Source of the DNA: Acidocella sp.
Lineage (GTDB): Bacteria > Pseudomonadota > Alphaproteobacteria > Acetobacterales > Acetobacteraceae
Direction of reading: 5' to 3'
NCBI GenBank assembly: GCA_029077775.1
Contig: JAQNCU010000003.1
Coordinates: 1-29,318 of the forward strand
Length of the DNA: 29,318 bases
A program made the position numbers and the translations under genes. The notes beneath the pieces were generated by a model, which made no database searches, had not been told where the DNA came from, and saw only the letters and a program-made list of their open reading frames with translations. The stretch's first letter is position 1. Every line of letters begins with the position of its first letter. Shown here in pieces: positions 15,607 through 24,310 of this stretch.

Positions 15607-16503
15607 ATGGCACGGTTTCTGAAATCGACGACGGCAATTACCTTCGAGGTTGCGGGGGCCGTCGCGCACGTGACATTGAACCGCCCGCAAACCCATAATG
15701 CGCTGACGATGCAAATGTTAGATGAGCTAAACCAGGCATTTCTTGAGGCCGATGCCAGAACCGATGTGAACGTCATATTGTTGGCCGGTGCTGGTAAGTC
15801 CTTTTGCGCGGGGTATGATCTGGGCGATGCCTATAGCGGCAAGGAGGTCACAGCGGAGGGTGAAGAAATACCCTATCGTTCGACCGCGGCATCGATCGAC
15901 GATGATTGTTGGTCTATGGAGGGCATGCAGCGCAAGCTGGGGGTGATTTTCCAAATACATAAGCCCGTAGTGGCAAAACTACACGGAAATTGTCTGGCAG
16001 GTGGTACGGATATCGCGCTTGCCTGTGACATCGTTGTCGCCGCCGAAGATTGTAAAATCGGCTTCCCAGCCACCCGTGCAAATGGCACGCCGCCTGCGAA
16101 TATGTGGCTCTACCACTGCGGCCCCCAATGGGCGAAGCGTTTGCTGTTTACCGGGGACACGATCCTCGGGCGTGACGCGGCGCGCATCGGGCTGGTTATG
16201 GACGCTTATCCGGCCGGAGAGCTAGACGCCGCCGCGGAGGCTCTGGCGGCGAGGATCGCATTGGTGGATGCAGATCTGTTATCCGCACATAAACGAGTGA
16301 TCAATCTGGGGCTCGAACTCGCAGGCGCACAGACATTGCAGCGGCTTGCCACTGAACTGGACGCACGCGCGCATCTCTCACGTGGGCCGCGCCGGGTAAG
16401 GTTCCGCGAAGATATGGCGCAGTCCGGGTTACGGGAGGCATTGAAGAACCGCGATAGCGATTTTGGCAATAGCGTGGTGACGTTGAATTGGGCAGGGAAG
16501 TGA
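15607..16503 (+). CDS. enoyl-CoA hydratase/isomerase family protein
   Basis: Crotonase-fold protein, 298 residues, acting on a CoA thioester. The CoA-binding/oxyanion segments are clear: SFCAGYDLGD (65-74) and GNCLAGGTDIALACD (127-141). In the classical hydratase, two glutamates (E144 and E164 of the rat enzyme) add water. Here the aligned positions are D135 (GGTDIA) and A155 (IGFPAT), so the standard hydratase pair is absent. It may therefore be an isomerase, hydrolase, lyase or a ring-opening enzyme rather than a simple hydratase. A strong SD (GGGGAGG) lies 8 nt before the ATG. It is followed after 148 bp by the SDR gene in the same direction. Confidence 0.87.
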   Translation: MARFLKSTTAITFEVAGAVAHVTLNRPQTHNALTMQMLDELNQAFLEADARTDVNVILLAGAGKSFCAGYDLGDAYSGKEVTAEGEEIPYRSTAASIDDDCWSMEGMQRKLGVIFQIHKPVVAKLHGNCLAGGTDIALACDIVVAAEDCKIGFPATRANGTPPANMWLYHCGPQWAKRLLFTGDTILGRDAARIGLVMDAYPAGELDAAAEALAARIALVDADLLSAHKRVINLGLELAGAQTLQRLATELDARAHLSRGPRRVRFREDMAQSGLREALKNRDSDFGNSVVTLNWAGK

Positions 16504-16651
16504 GTTGGCAGCCAGTGAACGCCCTGCATCGGATATCGCATACGCGCGAATATGACCTGCCGAGGGACTGGAACATCGGCGACGGCTCAAAAAAATATCT
16601 ATAAATGTGCTGATTTTCGGTTACGGGCCATGAAAGAGGAAACATCATCAT

Positions 16652-17440
16652 ATGATAAACATGCAGCGGCTCGCCTCGTTTTTTGGTCTCGAAGGGAAAT
16701 CGGCGGTTGTCACGGGCAGTGGTCAGGGCATCGGCCGCGCCATCGCGACCCTGTTGGCCGATGCGGGTGCCAGTGTTGTGGTCGCGGACCTGAACACTGA
16801 GACGGCGGCTTCGGTGGCGGCGAGCATCAATACGGCGGGCGGCAAAGCCACATCGACCTTCCTCGATGTGAGCGACCTTGCTTCGATCGATCAATTGGTG
16901 GCTTTTACCCAGGCGGCCTATGGTGGGATTGATATTTGGGTGAATAACGCCGGAATTTTCCCCAAAATGCCGTTCACCGAGGTCACACCGGCCTTGTGGG
17001 ATAAGGTAGAAGCTGTGAACATGCGGGGCGCGTTCTTTTGCATGCAGGCGGCGGTAAAGGACATGAAACGCCATGAAAAAGGCGGACGTATCGTGAATCT
17101 GTCCTCGGTCGCCTCCCGTAACGTAACGATTTATGATCAACCGCATTACAGTGCCACCAAAGCTGGCGTTTCGGCCATGACCCGCGCCGCCGCCGCTGAA
17201 TTCGCGGCTGATAATATCCTCGTCAATGGCATTTGCCCTGGTGGTGTGGGGACCGAAGGAGCGGCGAGCAGCCAAACGGTCATGCCGCGCGGGCCGATTA
17301 TGGGGGCTGGGCGGATGCCGCTCAACCGTGTGGCAACGCCAGATGAAATCGCCGCGGCTGTGTTGTACCTGGTGGGCCCAGCTGGCGCCTATGTGACGGG
17401 GCATGAGATCGTCGTAGATGGTGGGTTTTTGGTGTCATAG
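16652..17440 (+). CDS. short-chain dehydrogenase/reductase (SDR)
   Basis: Classical SDR oxidoreductase, 262 residues, Rossmann fold. NAD(P)-binding TGSGQGIG (21-28), with D46 in VVADLN favouring NAD+; NNAG (98-101); catalytic Ser near 151-152 (LSSVAS), Y166 and K170 in YSATK. The C-terminal VTGHEIVVDGGF is the usual end. AGAGGA lies 12 nt before this ATG; a second ATG at 16661 is possible. In the pathway it could oxidise a hydroxyl on the carbon skeleton or serve as the 3-hydroxyacyl-CoA dehydrogenase, which is otherwise missing from the cluster. It is convergent with the reductase gene at 17489. Confidence 0.9.
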   Translation: MINMQRLASFFGLEGKSAVVTGSGQGIGRAIATLLADAGASVVVADLNTETAASVAASINTAGGKATSTFLDVSDLASIDQLVAFTQAAYGGIDIWVNNAGIFPKMPFTEVTPALWDKVEAVNMRGAFFCMQAAVKDMKRHEKGGRIVNLSSVASRNVTIYDQPHYSATKAGVSAMTRAAAAEFAADNILVNGICPGGVGTEGAASSQTVMPRGPIMGAGRMPLNRVATPDEIAAAVLYLVGPAGAYVTGHEIVVDGGFLVS

Positions 17441-17488
17441 GCCGGTCCGGCGAAACCTTATGTCAGGCGGCAAAGTGGTGGCATACTC

Positions 17489-18748
17489 TCATGCCATCTG
17501 AGTTTTAGCCGCCGCCGCGACCACGTCTTTCAATGGAATGGTGCCATCGGCCAGCAACACGGGATCAGCGAACTGCTTTTCAGTGACAAGCCGTTTGGCC
17601 TGCATGAAATCGGCCGGTGCATTGACACAATCGGCCGCGATAACACGGCCTTTCTCCAGATAGAACGCGACGAAGCCGTTGGCCGCTTTCGTGGTTCTGG
17701 TAATGACCTGGTCATAGCCCTGCGAAAGTCCAACAGCTTGGAGTTTGAGGTCGAATTGATCCGACCAGAACCAGGGCACGGCGTTATATGCTGAGGGCTG
17801 GCCGGTGAGGACTGAGGCCGCAACGCGGGCCTGTTCCAGGGCGTTGGGTACGGATTCAAGACGAACCCGGCGCCCAAGGAACGGCAGCGGATGCTCGGTA
17901 CAGTCGCCAATTGCTAAAATGTCCGGATCAGATGTCTGGCAAAATTCATCGACGATGACGCCATTTCCAATCGCGAGGCCAGCCTCAGCGGCAAGTTCGG
18001 TGTTCGGGACGAGCCCGACGGCGACAAGGACCAGATCCGCTGGTAGTGAGATATCGCCGCATAGCACGCCGCCAACAATCTTGGCTGAAGTTGCAGCGGC
18101 GACGAAGCCATCCACCCCGGTGGATAACCGGATTTTTACACCAGCTGCGCGGTGTGCCGCCTCATAAAACGCGGAGAGTTGCGGGCCGGCAACGCGGGCC
18201 AGTACGCGTGGCGCGAATTCGACGATCTCGACATCGAGCCCATGCTTTACGGCAACAGCCGCCACTTCCAGGCCGATATACCCACCGCCGACAATGACGA
18301 GCCGCTTTCCGGCGATGAAATCGGGGCGTAATTTTTCGACGTCCTCGACATTGCGCAGCGTATGGATACCAGCCAGGTCAGCACCGGGGATGTTGAGGTG
18401 CCGAGGTCGACCACCGGTTGCAAGAACAAGTTTTCGGTAACCGAAACATGTTCCGCCTGCGAGGGTAATTTCGTGCGCTGCGGTATCGATGGCCGTAACT
18501 GTGCTGCCGCCGTGCCAGGTGATATCAGCGTTCTCGTAGGTGACCGGTGGGCGGATCATGATCTGGTCCAGGCTGATCTCACCCGCCAAAAAAGCTTTTG
18601 AAAGCGGCGGTCGATTATAGGGCAATTGAGTTTCCGCGCCTATCAGCGCGATGCTCCCCTTAAAACCATTCTGACGCAGCCGGACGGCGACCTCGCCACC
18701 GGCATGGCTAGCGCCGATGATCACAATATCCGCGTAATTCTCTGGCAT
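17489..18748 (-). CDS. ferredoxin reductase, putidaredoxin reductase-like
   Basis: FAD/NAD(P)H-dependent reductase, 419 residues, of the class that reduces [2Fe-2S] ferredoxins for P450s and ring oxygenases. The FAD dinucleotide fold is VIIGASHAGGEVAVRLRQ (9-26), the NADH fold VIVGGGYIGLEVAAVAVKHG (151-170), the second FAD motif DILAIGDC (276-283), and the reductase C-terminal marks RLESVPNALEQA and WFWSDQFDLKLQ. The start at 18748 lies 7 nt after the E1-beta stop with GTGAGA as SD; a 19-residue upstream extension inside the E1-beta gene is rejected. It probably serves the CYP101-like P450 in this window via a ferredoxin encoded elsewhere. It is odd that it is at the end of a TPP-dehydrogenase/acyl-CoA dehydrogenase operon. 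Confidence 0.92.
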   Translation of the reverse strand: MPENYADIVIIGASHAGGEVAVRLRQNGFKGSIALIGAETQLPYNRPPLSKAFLAGEISLDQIMIRPPVTYENADITWHGGSTVTAIDTAAHEITLAGGTCFGYRKLVLATGGRPRHLNIPGADLAGIHTLRNVEDVEKLRPDFIAGKRLVIVGGGYIGLEVAAVAVKHGLDVEIVEFAPRVLARVAGPQLSAFYEAAHRAAGVKIRLSTGVDGFVAAATSAKIVGGVLCGDISLPADLVLVAVGLVPNTELAAEAGLAIGNGVIVDEFCQTSDPDILAIGDCTEHPLPFLGRRVRLESVPNALEQARVAASVLTGQPSAYNAVPWFWSDQFDLKLQAVGLSQGYDQVITRTTKAANGFVAFYLEKGRVIAADCVNAPADFMQAKRLVTEKQFADPVLLADGTIPLKDVVAAAAKTQMA

Positions 18749-18755
18749 ATGGGTC

Positions 18756-19766
18756 TCACGCATTCGCAAGCGTTGTCCGCACGGCAATTTCAATGTCATC
18801 GACACTATAGAGGAAACCCGTTTCCAGTGGTTTTGAAAATGGCACCGGGCAATCTTTCGAGGCGACGCGCTGTACCGGCGCCTTCAGTTTCGTCCAGAGC
18901 TGCTCATGCAAGCGGGCGGAAATTTCAGCGCCAGCGCCAAAGCTGCGCACCGCCTCGTGCACCACCACGGCACGGCCAGTTTTGGCGACAGAAGCAAGGA
19001 TGGTCGGCATGTCCAAAGGCGAAATCGTGCGCAGATCGATCACCTCGCAGCTGATCCCGGATTTTTCCAGGTTCACGGCGGCGGCGCGGATGTCGTGCAC
19101 AGACCGGCTATAGCCAATCAGCGTCACGTCTCTCCCCTCTTGTACGATAGCGGCTTTGCCAAGCGGTACGAAATGGCCTGGTGCCGGGGCAGGGCCCGCA
19201 ACCCAATAGGTTGGCAGATGTTCGATAAAAATCACGGGGTCTTCATCGGCGATGGCAGCGCGCATCAGACCATAGGCATCCGCCGGGTTGGACGGGGCGA
19301 CAACCTTAATGCCGGGTGTGTGGCAGAACCAGGCTTCCAGAAAATCAGAATGCTGGCCACCGGTGCCAAAGCCAGCGCCGGTCATGGTGCGGATAACCAA
19401 CGGCACATGGGTCTGTCCACCGGACATAAAGCGCAATTTGGCGGCGTGGTTGGTGATCTGATCCATGCATACCGCGGTGAAATTCATCAGCATCACTTCA
19501 ACCACCGGGCGCAGACCGACCAGCGAGGCACCAACAGCCGCACCCACAAAGCCCATTTCGGATATGGGGGTAGAGCGGACCCGATTGCCGCCGAACCGGG
19601 TCGAGAGCCCTTGGGTGACCTTGACAATGCCACCGCCTTCCAGATCGGCAACGTCCTCGCCAAAGACGATGACATTTTCATCGGCTTCCATGGCGTCCGC
19701 GATCGCCAGGTTGATCGCTTGTACGGTGTTGATTTTGGCCGGAGGTTTGACAAGAGTCTGGCTCAT
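18756..19766 (-). CDS. TPP-dependent 2-oxoacid dehydrogenase, E1 beta subunit (pyruvate/acetoin dehydrogenase type)
   Basis: Beta chain of a heterotetrameric thiamin-diphosphate E1, 336 residues. Typical features: NVIVFGEDVADLEGGG (31-46), RVRSTPISEMGFVGAAVGAS (62-81), GQHSDFLEAWFCHTPGIKVV (137-156), then the C-terminal transketolase domain with VIDLRTISPLD and VVVHEAVRSFG. It starts 9 nt after the alpha-subunit stop with AAGGA as SD. The pair resembles acetoin dehydrogenase AcoA/AcoB or pyruvate dehydrogenase PdhA/PdhB. No lipoyl E2 or E3 gene is present in the window. It may oxidatively decarboxylate a 2-oxoacid, or cleave a vicinal hydroxyketone, from the substrate. Confidence 0.9.
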   Translation of the reverse strand: MSQTLVKPPAKINTVQAINLAIADAMEADENVIVFGEDVADLEGGGIVKVTQGLSTRFGGNRVRSTPISEMGFVGAAVGASLVGLRPVVEVMLMNFTAVCMDQITNHAAKLRFMSGGQTHVPLVIRTMTGAGFGTGGQHSDFLEAWFCHTPGIKVVAPSNPADAYGLMRAAIADEDPVIFIEHLPTYWVAGPAPAPGHFVPLGKAAIVQEGRDVTLIGYSRSVHDIRAAAVNLEKSGISCEVIDLRTISPLDMPTILASVAKTGRAVVVHEAVRSFGAGAEISARLHEQLWTKLKAPVQRVASKDCPVPFSKPLETGFLYSVDDIEIAVRTTLANA

Positions 19767-19775
19767 GATCGGTCC

Positions 19776-20750
19776 TTAAGCTTGGCCCACGGGGGCGTAA
19801 ATGTCGATGCCAAGCTCACTGAGTTCAGGAAATGGGCTGTCCATCGCGAAGGTGACGGCTTCGTTGATCTCGGTCTCGATCAGCGCGTCGATTTCATCGA
19901 GTTCGGCTGACGTGGCGACGTCTTCCGCGATCAAGGCGTCGCGGAATCGGGGATAGGGATCGTTGGCAACGGCTGCGGCGTATTGATCTTTGGGGATATA
20001 CTCGCCCGCATCGCCGAACACATGGCCATTGAAACGAAATGTCTTCGCTTCGAGCAGGCTGGGGCCGTCACCGGCACGGGCACGGCGAATGGCTTCCTGT
20101 GCGGCATCGTACACCGCGCGCGGGTCATTACCGTCCACGGTAACGCCGGGAATGCCATACCCCGCGGCGCGAACCGAAATGTCCTGCACGGCGGTACCAT
20201 TGGCGAGCGTTGTGTGTTCAGCAAAAAGATTATTCTGGCAAACGAAAATGACGGGCAATTTCCACACAGCGGCAAGGTTCAGGCTTTCATGGAAGGCGCC
20301 GATATTGGAGGCACCATCACCGAAATTGGCAATAACCACGCGGTCTTCCCCCCGCACCTGGGCGGCAAGGCCAAGGCCGCAGGCGATCGGCATACTGGCG
20401 CCGACGATGCCCGTGGTCACCATGCAGCCGCTCTCCGGGTGGGTGATGTGCATCGGGCCGCCTTTACCCTTGCAGGTGCCAGTGGCCCTGCCTGCCAATT
20501 CGGCCCAGAGTAGTTTTGGTGGCACGCCTTTGGCCAACATATCATGGACGCCACGATAGATGGTTGTGATGTAGTCACGGTCGGTCAGCAGCACGCTAAT
20601 TGCTGCGGGGATACATTCCTGCCCGCGCGCTGAATAATAAGGCATCGTGAGCCGGCCTGCCTTGATCATGGAAATGAAGCGGTCATCGTTATGTTTGATG
20701 AGCGCCATCTTGCGGTATATCTCAACAAGAACGCGCTGGCTGGCCGGCAT
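19776..20750 (-). CDS. TPP-dependent 2-oxoacid dehydrogenase, E1 alpha subunit
   Basis: Alpha chain of the same E1 complex, 324 residues. The TPP motif begins with GDGASNIGAFHE (144-155) and ends at N173-N174 in FVCQNN. Also seen are MPYYSARGQECIPA (36-49), TIYRGVHDML (63-72) and GKGGPMHIT (95-103). The start at 20750 has GGGGAGA at 6 nt; an 11-residue upstream extension lacks an SD. The phosphorylation-site Ser region of mitochondrial enzymes is not conserved, as expected. It lies 62 nt downstream of the acyl-CoA dehydrogenase gene in the same operon and directly upstream of E1 beta. Substrate is not evident from sequence. Confidence 0.9.
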   Translation of the reverse strand: MPASQRVLVEIYRKMALIKHNDDRFISMIKAGRLTMPYYSARGQECIPAAISVLLTDRDYITTIYRGVHDMLAKGVPPKLLWAELAGRATGTCKGKGGPMHITHPESGCMVTTGIVGASMPIACGLGLAAQVRGEDRVVIANFGDGASNIGAFHESLNLAAVWKLPVIFVCQNNLFAEHTTLANGTAVQDISVRAAGYGIPGVTVDGNDPRAVYDAAQEAIRRARAGDGPSLLEAKTFRFNGHVFGDAGEYIPKDQYAAAVANDPYPRFRDALIAEDVATSAELDEIDALIETEINEAVTFAMDSPFPELSELGIDIYAPVGQA

Positions 20751-20812
20751 GACCGATCTCCCCTTATGATCTAAAATGCACAATAACGGCTAAAACGGCT
20801 TTAATGTCGGCG

Positions 20813-22033
20813 TTAGCGTGGCAGCCCAAGAATACGCTCGGCAATCAACGTGCGCATGATTTCGTTCGTTCCACCGGCGATCGTCCATCCATAACTTTGT
20901 AGAAAATCAGATAGATAATCACCTGAATTATGTCCGGTACCGAGTGAAAGCGGCATCGCGCGTTGCGCATCCAGACCGCGCATCCGTGCCATCAGGGACG
21001 TGTAATTCTGTAGCAACTGCGCCCAATAGAGTTTGATCACGGCAGCGAGCAACCCGCTATCCTGCCCATGCTCGCCTTGTTCGATCATCTGCTTGATCAG
21101 CAGACGCACGGCGGTCAGTTCAGCATATCTTTTCGTAAATTCACGCCGAAGCCCTGCATCTTCCAGTGGTTTGCCATGCTGCTCAGTCAGTGCCTGATAA
21201 TCGCGGCGCAAGGCATGGGTCATACGCTCGGCATGCTCAAAAATCAGCAACCCCCGTTCAGCGGCAAGCGTGGATTGCGCGATCTGCCAACCGGCATTTT
21301 CCGCGCCGATCAGATTTTCGACAGGAATTTCAACGTTGTCGAGGAAAATTTCGGTAAATTCCGCCCGGCCCGTGATCTGGCGGATAGGCCGAACTGTCAC
21401 ACCGGCTGCCCGCATGTCTAAAATGAAATAGGAAATTCCGGCGTTTTTTTTGGGCGCCTGGGGGTTTGTGCGGGCCAGAAGCAAGCAGAAATCGGCATGC
21501 ATGCCAAACGAGGACCAGACTTTCTGGCCGTTGACGACATAAACATCCCCCTTTCGCTCAGCGCGGGTGCGCAGGGCGGATAAATCGGAGCCTGCGCCGG
21601 GCTCCGAAAATCCCTGGCACCATATTTCACCCCGGTCGCGCACGCCGGTAAGGTAGCGGTCGCATTGTGCGGGCGAGCCATTGGCGAACAAGGTAGCCGG
21701 CATATGAAAGAGCGAGACGACAAACATCTCCGCCATTGGGCCGCCGATCCGGGCCAGTTCCTCGATCATGACCACCTGGTGGGACAAAGGCAGCCCGGCA
21801 CCACCCCAGGATTTCGGCCAATGCGGCGTTGCAAGACCAACGGATTTTAATTGATCGAACCACCAGTTCTGGAATTTGAGGTAGGTCTCCTCGGAGGCGC
21901 CGGTCAAATTCTGGCGCCAATCAGGTGGAACGGTGGCGTTCAGCCAACCCGCGACAGCGGCACGAAACGCGATAATATCGCCGACATGGCCGAGGGGGTA
22001 AAACGGTGTGGGGTTGACGGTCTGGTCCATCAT
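20813..22033 (-). CDS. acyl-CoA dehydrogenase, FAD-motif (alpha-type) subunit, pair 1
   Basis: Acyl-CoA dehydrogenase, about 406 residues, oxidising an acyl-CoA to the 2-enoyl-CoA and passing electrons to ETF. It has the full substrate/FAD segment WCQGFSEPGAGSDLSALRTR (138-157), VNGQKVWSS, and the C-terminal GGTNEIMRTLIAERILGLPR. Two ATGs, at 22033 and 22030, are possible starts, with AGG 8 nt upstream; longer extensions into the neighbouring gene are rejected. It lies 7 nt after the second acyl-CoA dehydrogenase gene (22041-23129). Adjacent, non-identical long/short pairs of this type form alpha2beta2 enzymes in steroid side-chain degradation (FadE28/FadE29-type), and I infer the same here. 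Confidence 0.9.
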   Translation of the reverse strand: MMDQTVNPTPFYPLGHVGDIIAFRAAVAGWLNATVPPDWRQNLTGASEETYLKFQNWWFDQLKSVGLATPHWPKSWGGAGLPLSHQVVMIEELARIGGPMAEMFVVSLFHMPATLFANGSPAQCDRYLTGVRDRGEIWCQGFSEPGAGSDLSALRTRAERKGDVYVVNGQKVWSSFGMHADFCLLLARTNPQAPKKNAGISYFILDMRAAGVTVRPIRQITGRAEFTEIFLDNVEIPVENLIGAENAGWQIAQSTLAAERGLLIFEHAERMTHALRRDYQALTEQHGKPLEDAGLRREFTKRYAELTAVRLLIKQMIEQGEHGQDSGLLAAVIKLYWAQLLQNYTSLMARMRGLDAQRAMPLSLGTGHNSGDYLSDFLQSYGWTIAGGTNEIMRTLIAERILGLPR

Positions 22034-22040
22034 GAATTGC

Positions 22041-23129
22041 CTATGCGGCCCGCGAGAATGATTCGGCGAGGCCGTCGAATGCCGTATCGTAAAACGTCGC
22101 CGTGGTCCCGAAAAGCTGATTGTTGAGATAAATACGCTTGAGAAAAAGATGGCATTCATGTTCCCAGGTAAAACCGATGCCGCCATGCAATTGTACCGCA
22201 TCGGTAGCGACGGTGAGTGCGACCTCGCAGATATGCGCCTTGCACAGGGCCGTATGGAAGGCGGCATCCGGGTGACGCGTCTCCCATAACGTGGCGGTGT
22301 GTGCGAGAAGCGCGCGCGCGCCCACCAGGGCAATGTGATGTTCCGCCGCGCGATGTTTGAGTGCCTGGAAGCTGCCGATGGGCTTGCCGAATTGTTCGCG
22401 GGTTTTCATATAATCTACGGTCAGCTCAAAAACCCCCTGCGCAGCGCCTAGCGCGTCCGCAGAGAGAAGCAGTCCCGCGAAGTTCGCCATGGCGGCGGCA
22501 TCAACGGGCAGAATGGCGGATGGGTCGATCCGCAGGTCAGATACCGTAATGGTTGCCGCCTGCCTTGTAAGGTCAGCCATTTTCTGCGGTTCGACCGCCA
22601 CGTTCGCCTGGCTCAAATCCAGCAGGCAAAACACCGGGTCTCCGCCAACGCCTGAAGCGGGCAGTATTGCCAATTGTGCGGTGGCAGCATCGATGACCAG
22701 GCTGATGTCGCCAGACAAAATATGATGTTCGGATAACAGCAGGTTCGCGTTCAAACCCGGCAGAGCAAACACCGCTGGTCGTTGACCGGCCGCAAGACGC
22801 GGCAGAAATCCGGCGCGCTGAGCCGCGTTGCCGCCATGAACGATAGCTTCAGCGGCGAGAACGGTGCCCAGAACCGGTAAGGGAGCCACCGCACGGCCAA
22901 GCTCCTCGAACAACACGAGGAGCGCGCTGACGCCGAGCCCGAGTCCTCCATCATCTTCGGGGATGTTCAGACCGAACCAGCCAAGCTCAGCACCCTGCGC
23001 CCACAAGGATGCATCCATTGCGGCGGTGCTATTTATGAATTTACGAACAGCGGCGCGGTCGGCCTGGGTGCTCAGCACGTCGCGGATGGCCTCGCGCAAG
23101 GCTGCCAGGTCTTCGGTTTCAGCGGTCAT
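22041..23129 (-). CDS. acyl-CoA dehydrogenase, divergent (beta-type) subunit, pair 1
   Basis: Acyl-CoA dehydrogenase-family protein, 362 residues. The C-terminal helical domain is good: REQFGKPIGSFQALKHRAAE and QLHGGIGFTWEHECHLFLKR. The middle domain lacks SEPGAGSD and is degenerate, as in the partner subunits of heteromeric acyl-CoA dehydrogenases. The ATG at 23129 overlaps the thiolase stop (ATGA), showing translational coupling; a 16-residue upstream extension is rejected. It probably forms one enzyme with the next gene (20813-22033), contributing half of a shared FAD site. On its own it is unlikely to be active. Confidence 0.88.
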   Translation of the reverse strand: MTAETEDLAALREAIRDVLSTQADRAAVRKFINSTAAMDASLWAQGAELGWFGLNIPEDDGGLGLGVSALLVLFEELGRAVAPLPVLGTVLAAEAIVHGGNAAQRAGFLPRLAAGQRPAVFALPGLNANLLLSEHHILSGDISLVIDAATAQLAILPASGVGGDPVFCLLDLSQANVAVEPQKMADLTRQAATITVSDLRIDPSAILPVDAAAMANFAGLLLSADALGAAQGVFELTVDYMKTREQFGKPIGSFQALKHRAAEHHIALVGARALLAHTATLWETRHPDAAFHTALCKAHICEVALTVATDAVQLHGGIGFTWEHECHLFLKRIYLNNQLFGTTATFYDTAFDGLAESFSRAA

Positions 23130-24310
23130 AAACAAACCTCGAATAGAGCCGCGGCACCCATGCCGCCACCAATGCACATCGTCACCACGGCAAGACGCGC
23201 CTTGCGCCGCCGACCTTCGATCAGGGCATGGCCGGTGAGCCTTGAGCCTGACATGCCATAGGGGTGGCCAACGGCAATCGCGCCGCCATCAACATTCAGC
23301 CGGTCTTCGGGAATGCCGAGCCGATCGCGGCAATAGATCACCTGCACGGCGAAAGCCTCATTGAGTTCCCAAATGTCGATATCCTGCACGCTCAGCCCAT
23401 GCCGGGCGAGCAGTTTGGGGACAGCGAAAACAGGGCCGATGCCCATCTCGTCGGGCTCACATCCGGCAATCGCGAAACCACGAAAAATGCCAAGCGGGGT
23501 CAGGCCGCGATGTTTTGCCTGCGCCGAACTCATGAGCACGCAAACGCTGGCACCATCGGAAAGCTGGCTGGCATTGCCTGCGGTGATAAATCCGTCCTCG
23601 CCACTGACGGGTTTCAGTGCCGCCAGACCCTCAATTTTTGTGTCGGGCCGGTTGCCTTCATCACGCGTCAATGTGGCGGTATCTTCGCCGGCTGCGTTCC
23701 CCACTTTGTCGGTCAGCGTGCGCGTCGCTGTTATCGGGACAATCTCATCATCAAACCGTCCGGCAGCTTGCCCGGCAGCCGTGCGTTTCTGGCTCTCAAG
23801 GGAATACTCATCCTGGCGGGCCCGCGATATATCGTAGCGCGCAGCGACATTATCGGCGGTGCGGATCATGGGCCAGTACAATGCCGGGCTGATTTGTGCG
23901 ACCGCTGGTTCCTGCCTGCGAATGAGGTTCATGTGCGGTTGAACGAGCGAGACAGATTCCAGGCCACCCGCGATAAACACGCCATCTTCACCGGCCATAA
24001 TGCGTTGCGCTGCCAGGGCGATGGTTTGCAGCCCAGAGGCGCATTTACGGTCCAAAGTAAACCCTGGCACGCTGGCCGACAGCCCCGCCGCGAGGGCCGA
24101 TTGGCGCGCAATATTATTGCCCGTGGCGCCCTCGGGTGCGGCGCAGCCCAGCATCACGTCTTCAATGTCCCCGGATGCGAGGGTGGCGCGCGCCATTACC
24201 GCTTTGATGACATGCGCGCCCAGGATAGCGCCATGCACATTGTTCAAAGCGCCGCGAAAGGCCTTACCAATCGGCGTGCGCGCGGTGGCGACGATTACAG
24301 CTTCGGTCAC
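23126..24310 (-). CDS. acetyl-CoA acyltransferase (thiolase)
   Basis: Thiolase, 394 residues, cleaving a 3-ketoacyl-CoA with CoA to release acetyl- or propionyl-CoA. Catalytic residues: C90 in DRKCASGLQ, NEAFA (317-321), H349 in GGAIAVGHPYGMSGSR, and C379 in MCIGGGMG. The N-terminus TEAVIVATARTPIGKAFRG is standard, supporting the GTG start at 24310, which overlaps the stop of the upstream acyl-CoA dehydrogenase as GTGA; a 16-residue upstream extension is rejected. Its stop overlaps the next acyl-CoA dehydrogenase start as ATGA. It is thus sandwiched between two acyl-CoA dehydrogenase pairs, closing a beta-oxidation cycle in one operon. Confidence 0.93.
   Translation of the reverse strand: MTEAVIVATARTPIGKAFRGALNNVHGAILGAHVIKAVMARATLASGDIEDVMLGCAAPEGATGNNIARQSALAAGLSASVPGFTLDRKCASGLQTIALAAQRIMAGEDGVFIAGGLESVSLVQPHMNLIRRQEPAVAQISPALYWPMIRTADNVAARYDISRARQDEYSLESQKRTAAGQAAGRFDDEIVPITATRTLTDKVGNAAGEDTATLTRDEGNRPDTKIEGLAALKPVSGEDGFITAGNASQLSDGASVCVLMSSAQAKHRGLTPLGIFRGFAIAGCEPDEMGIGPVFAVPKLLARHGLSVQDIDIWELNEAFAVQVIYCRDRLGIPEDRLNVDGGAIAVGHPYGMSGSRLTGHALIEGRRRKARLAVVTMCIGGGMGAAALFEVCL

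Noticed and set aside
16301..17404. Long minus-strand open frame (367 codons)
   Set aside because: It is antisense to the SDR and the end of the crotonase gene, with no recognisable motif.
17479..17496. Inverted repeat TGGCAT-n6-ATGCCA at the convergent SDR/reductase junction
   Set aside because: The stem is only 6 bp, there is no T-tract, and it overlaps the reductase stop. Too weak to call a terminator.
18906..19910. Long plus-strand open frame (334 codons)
   Set aside because: It is antisense to the E1 beta gene, has a His/Gly/Arg-rich non-protein-like composition and no SD. It is a high-GC shadow frame.
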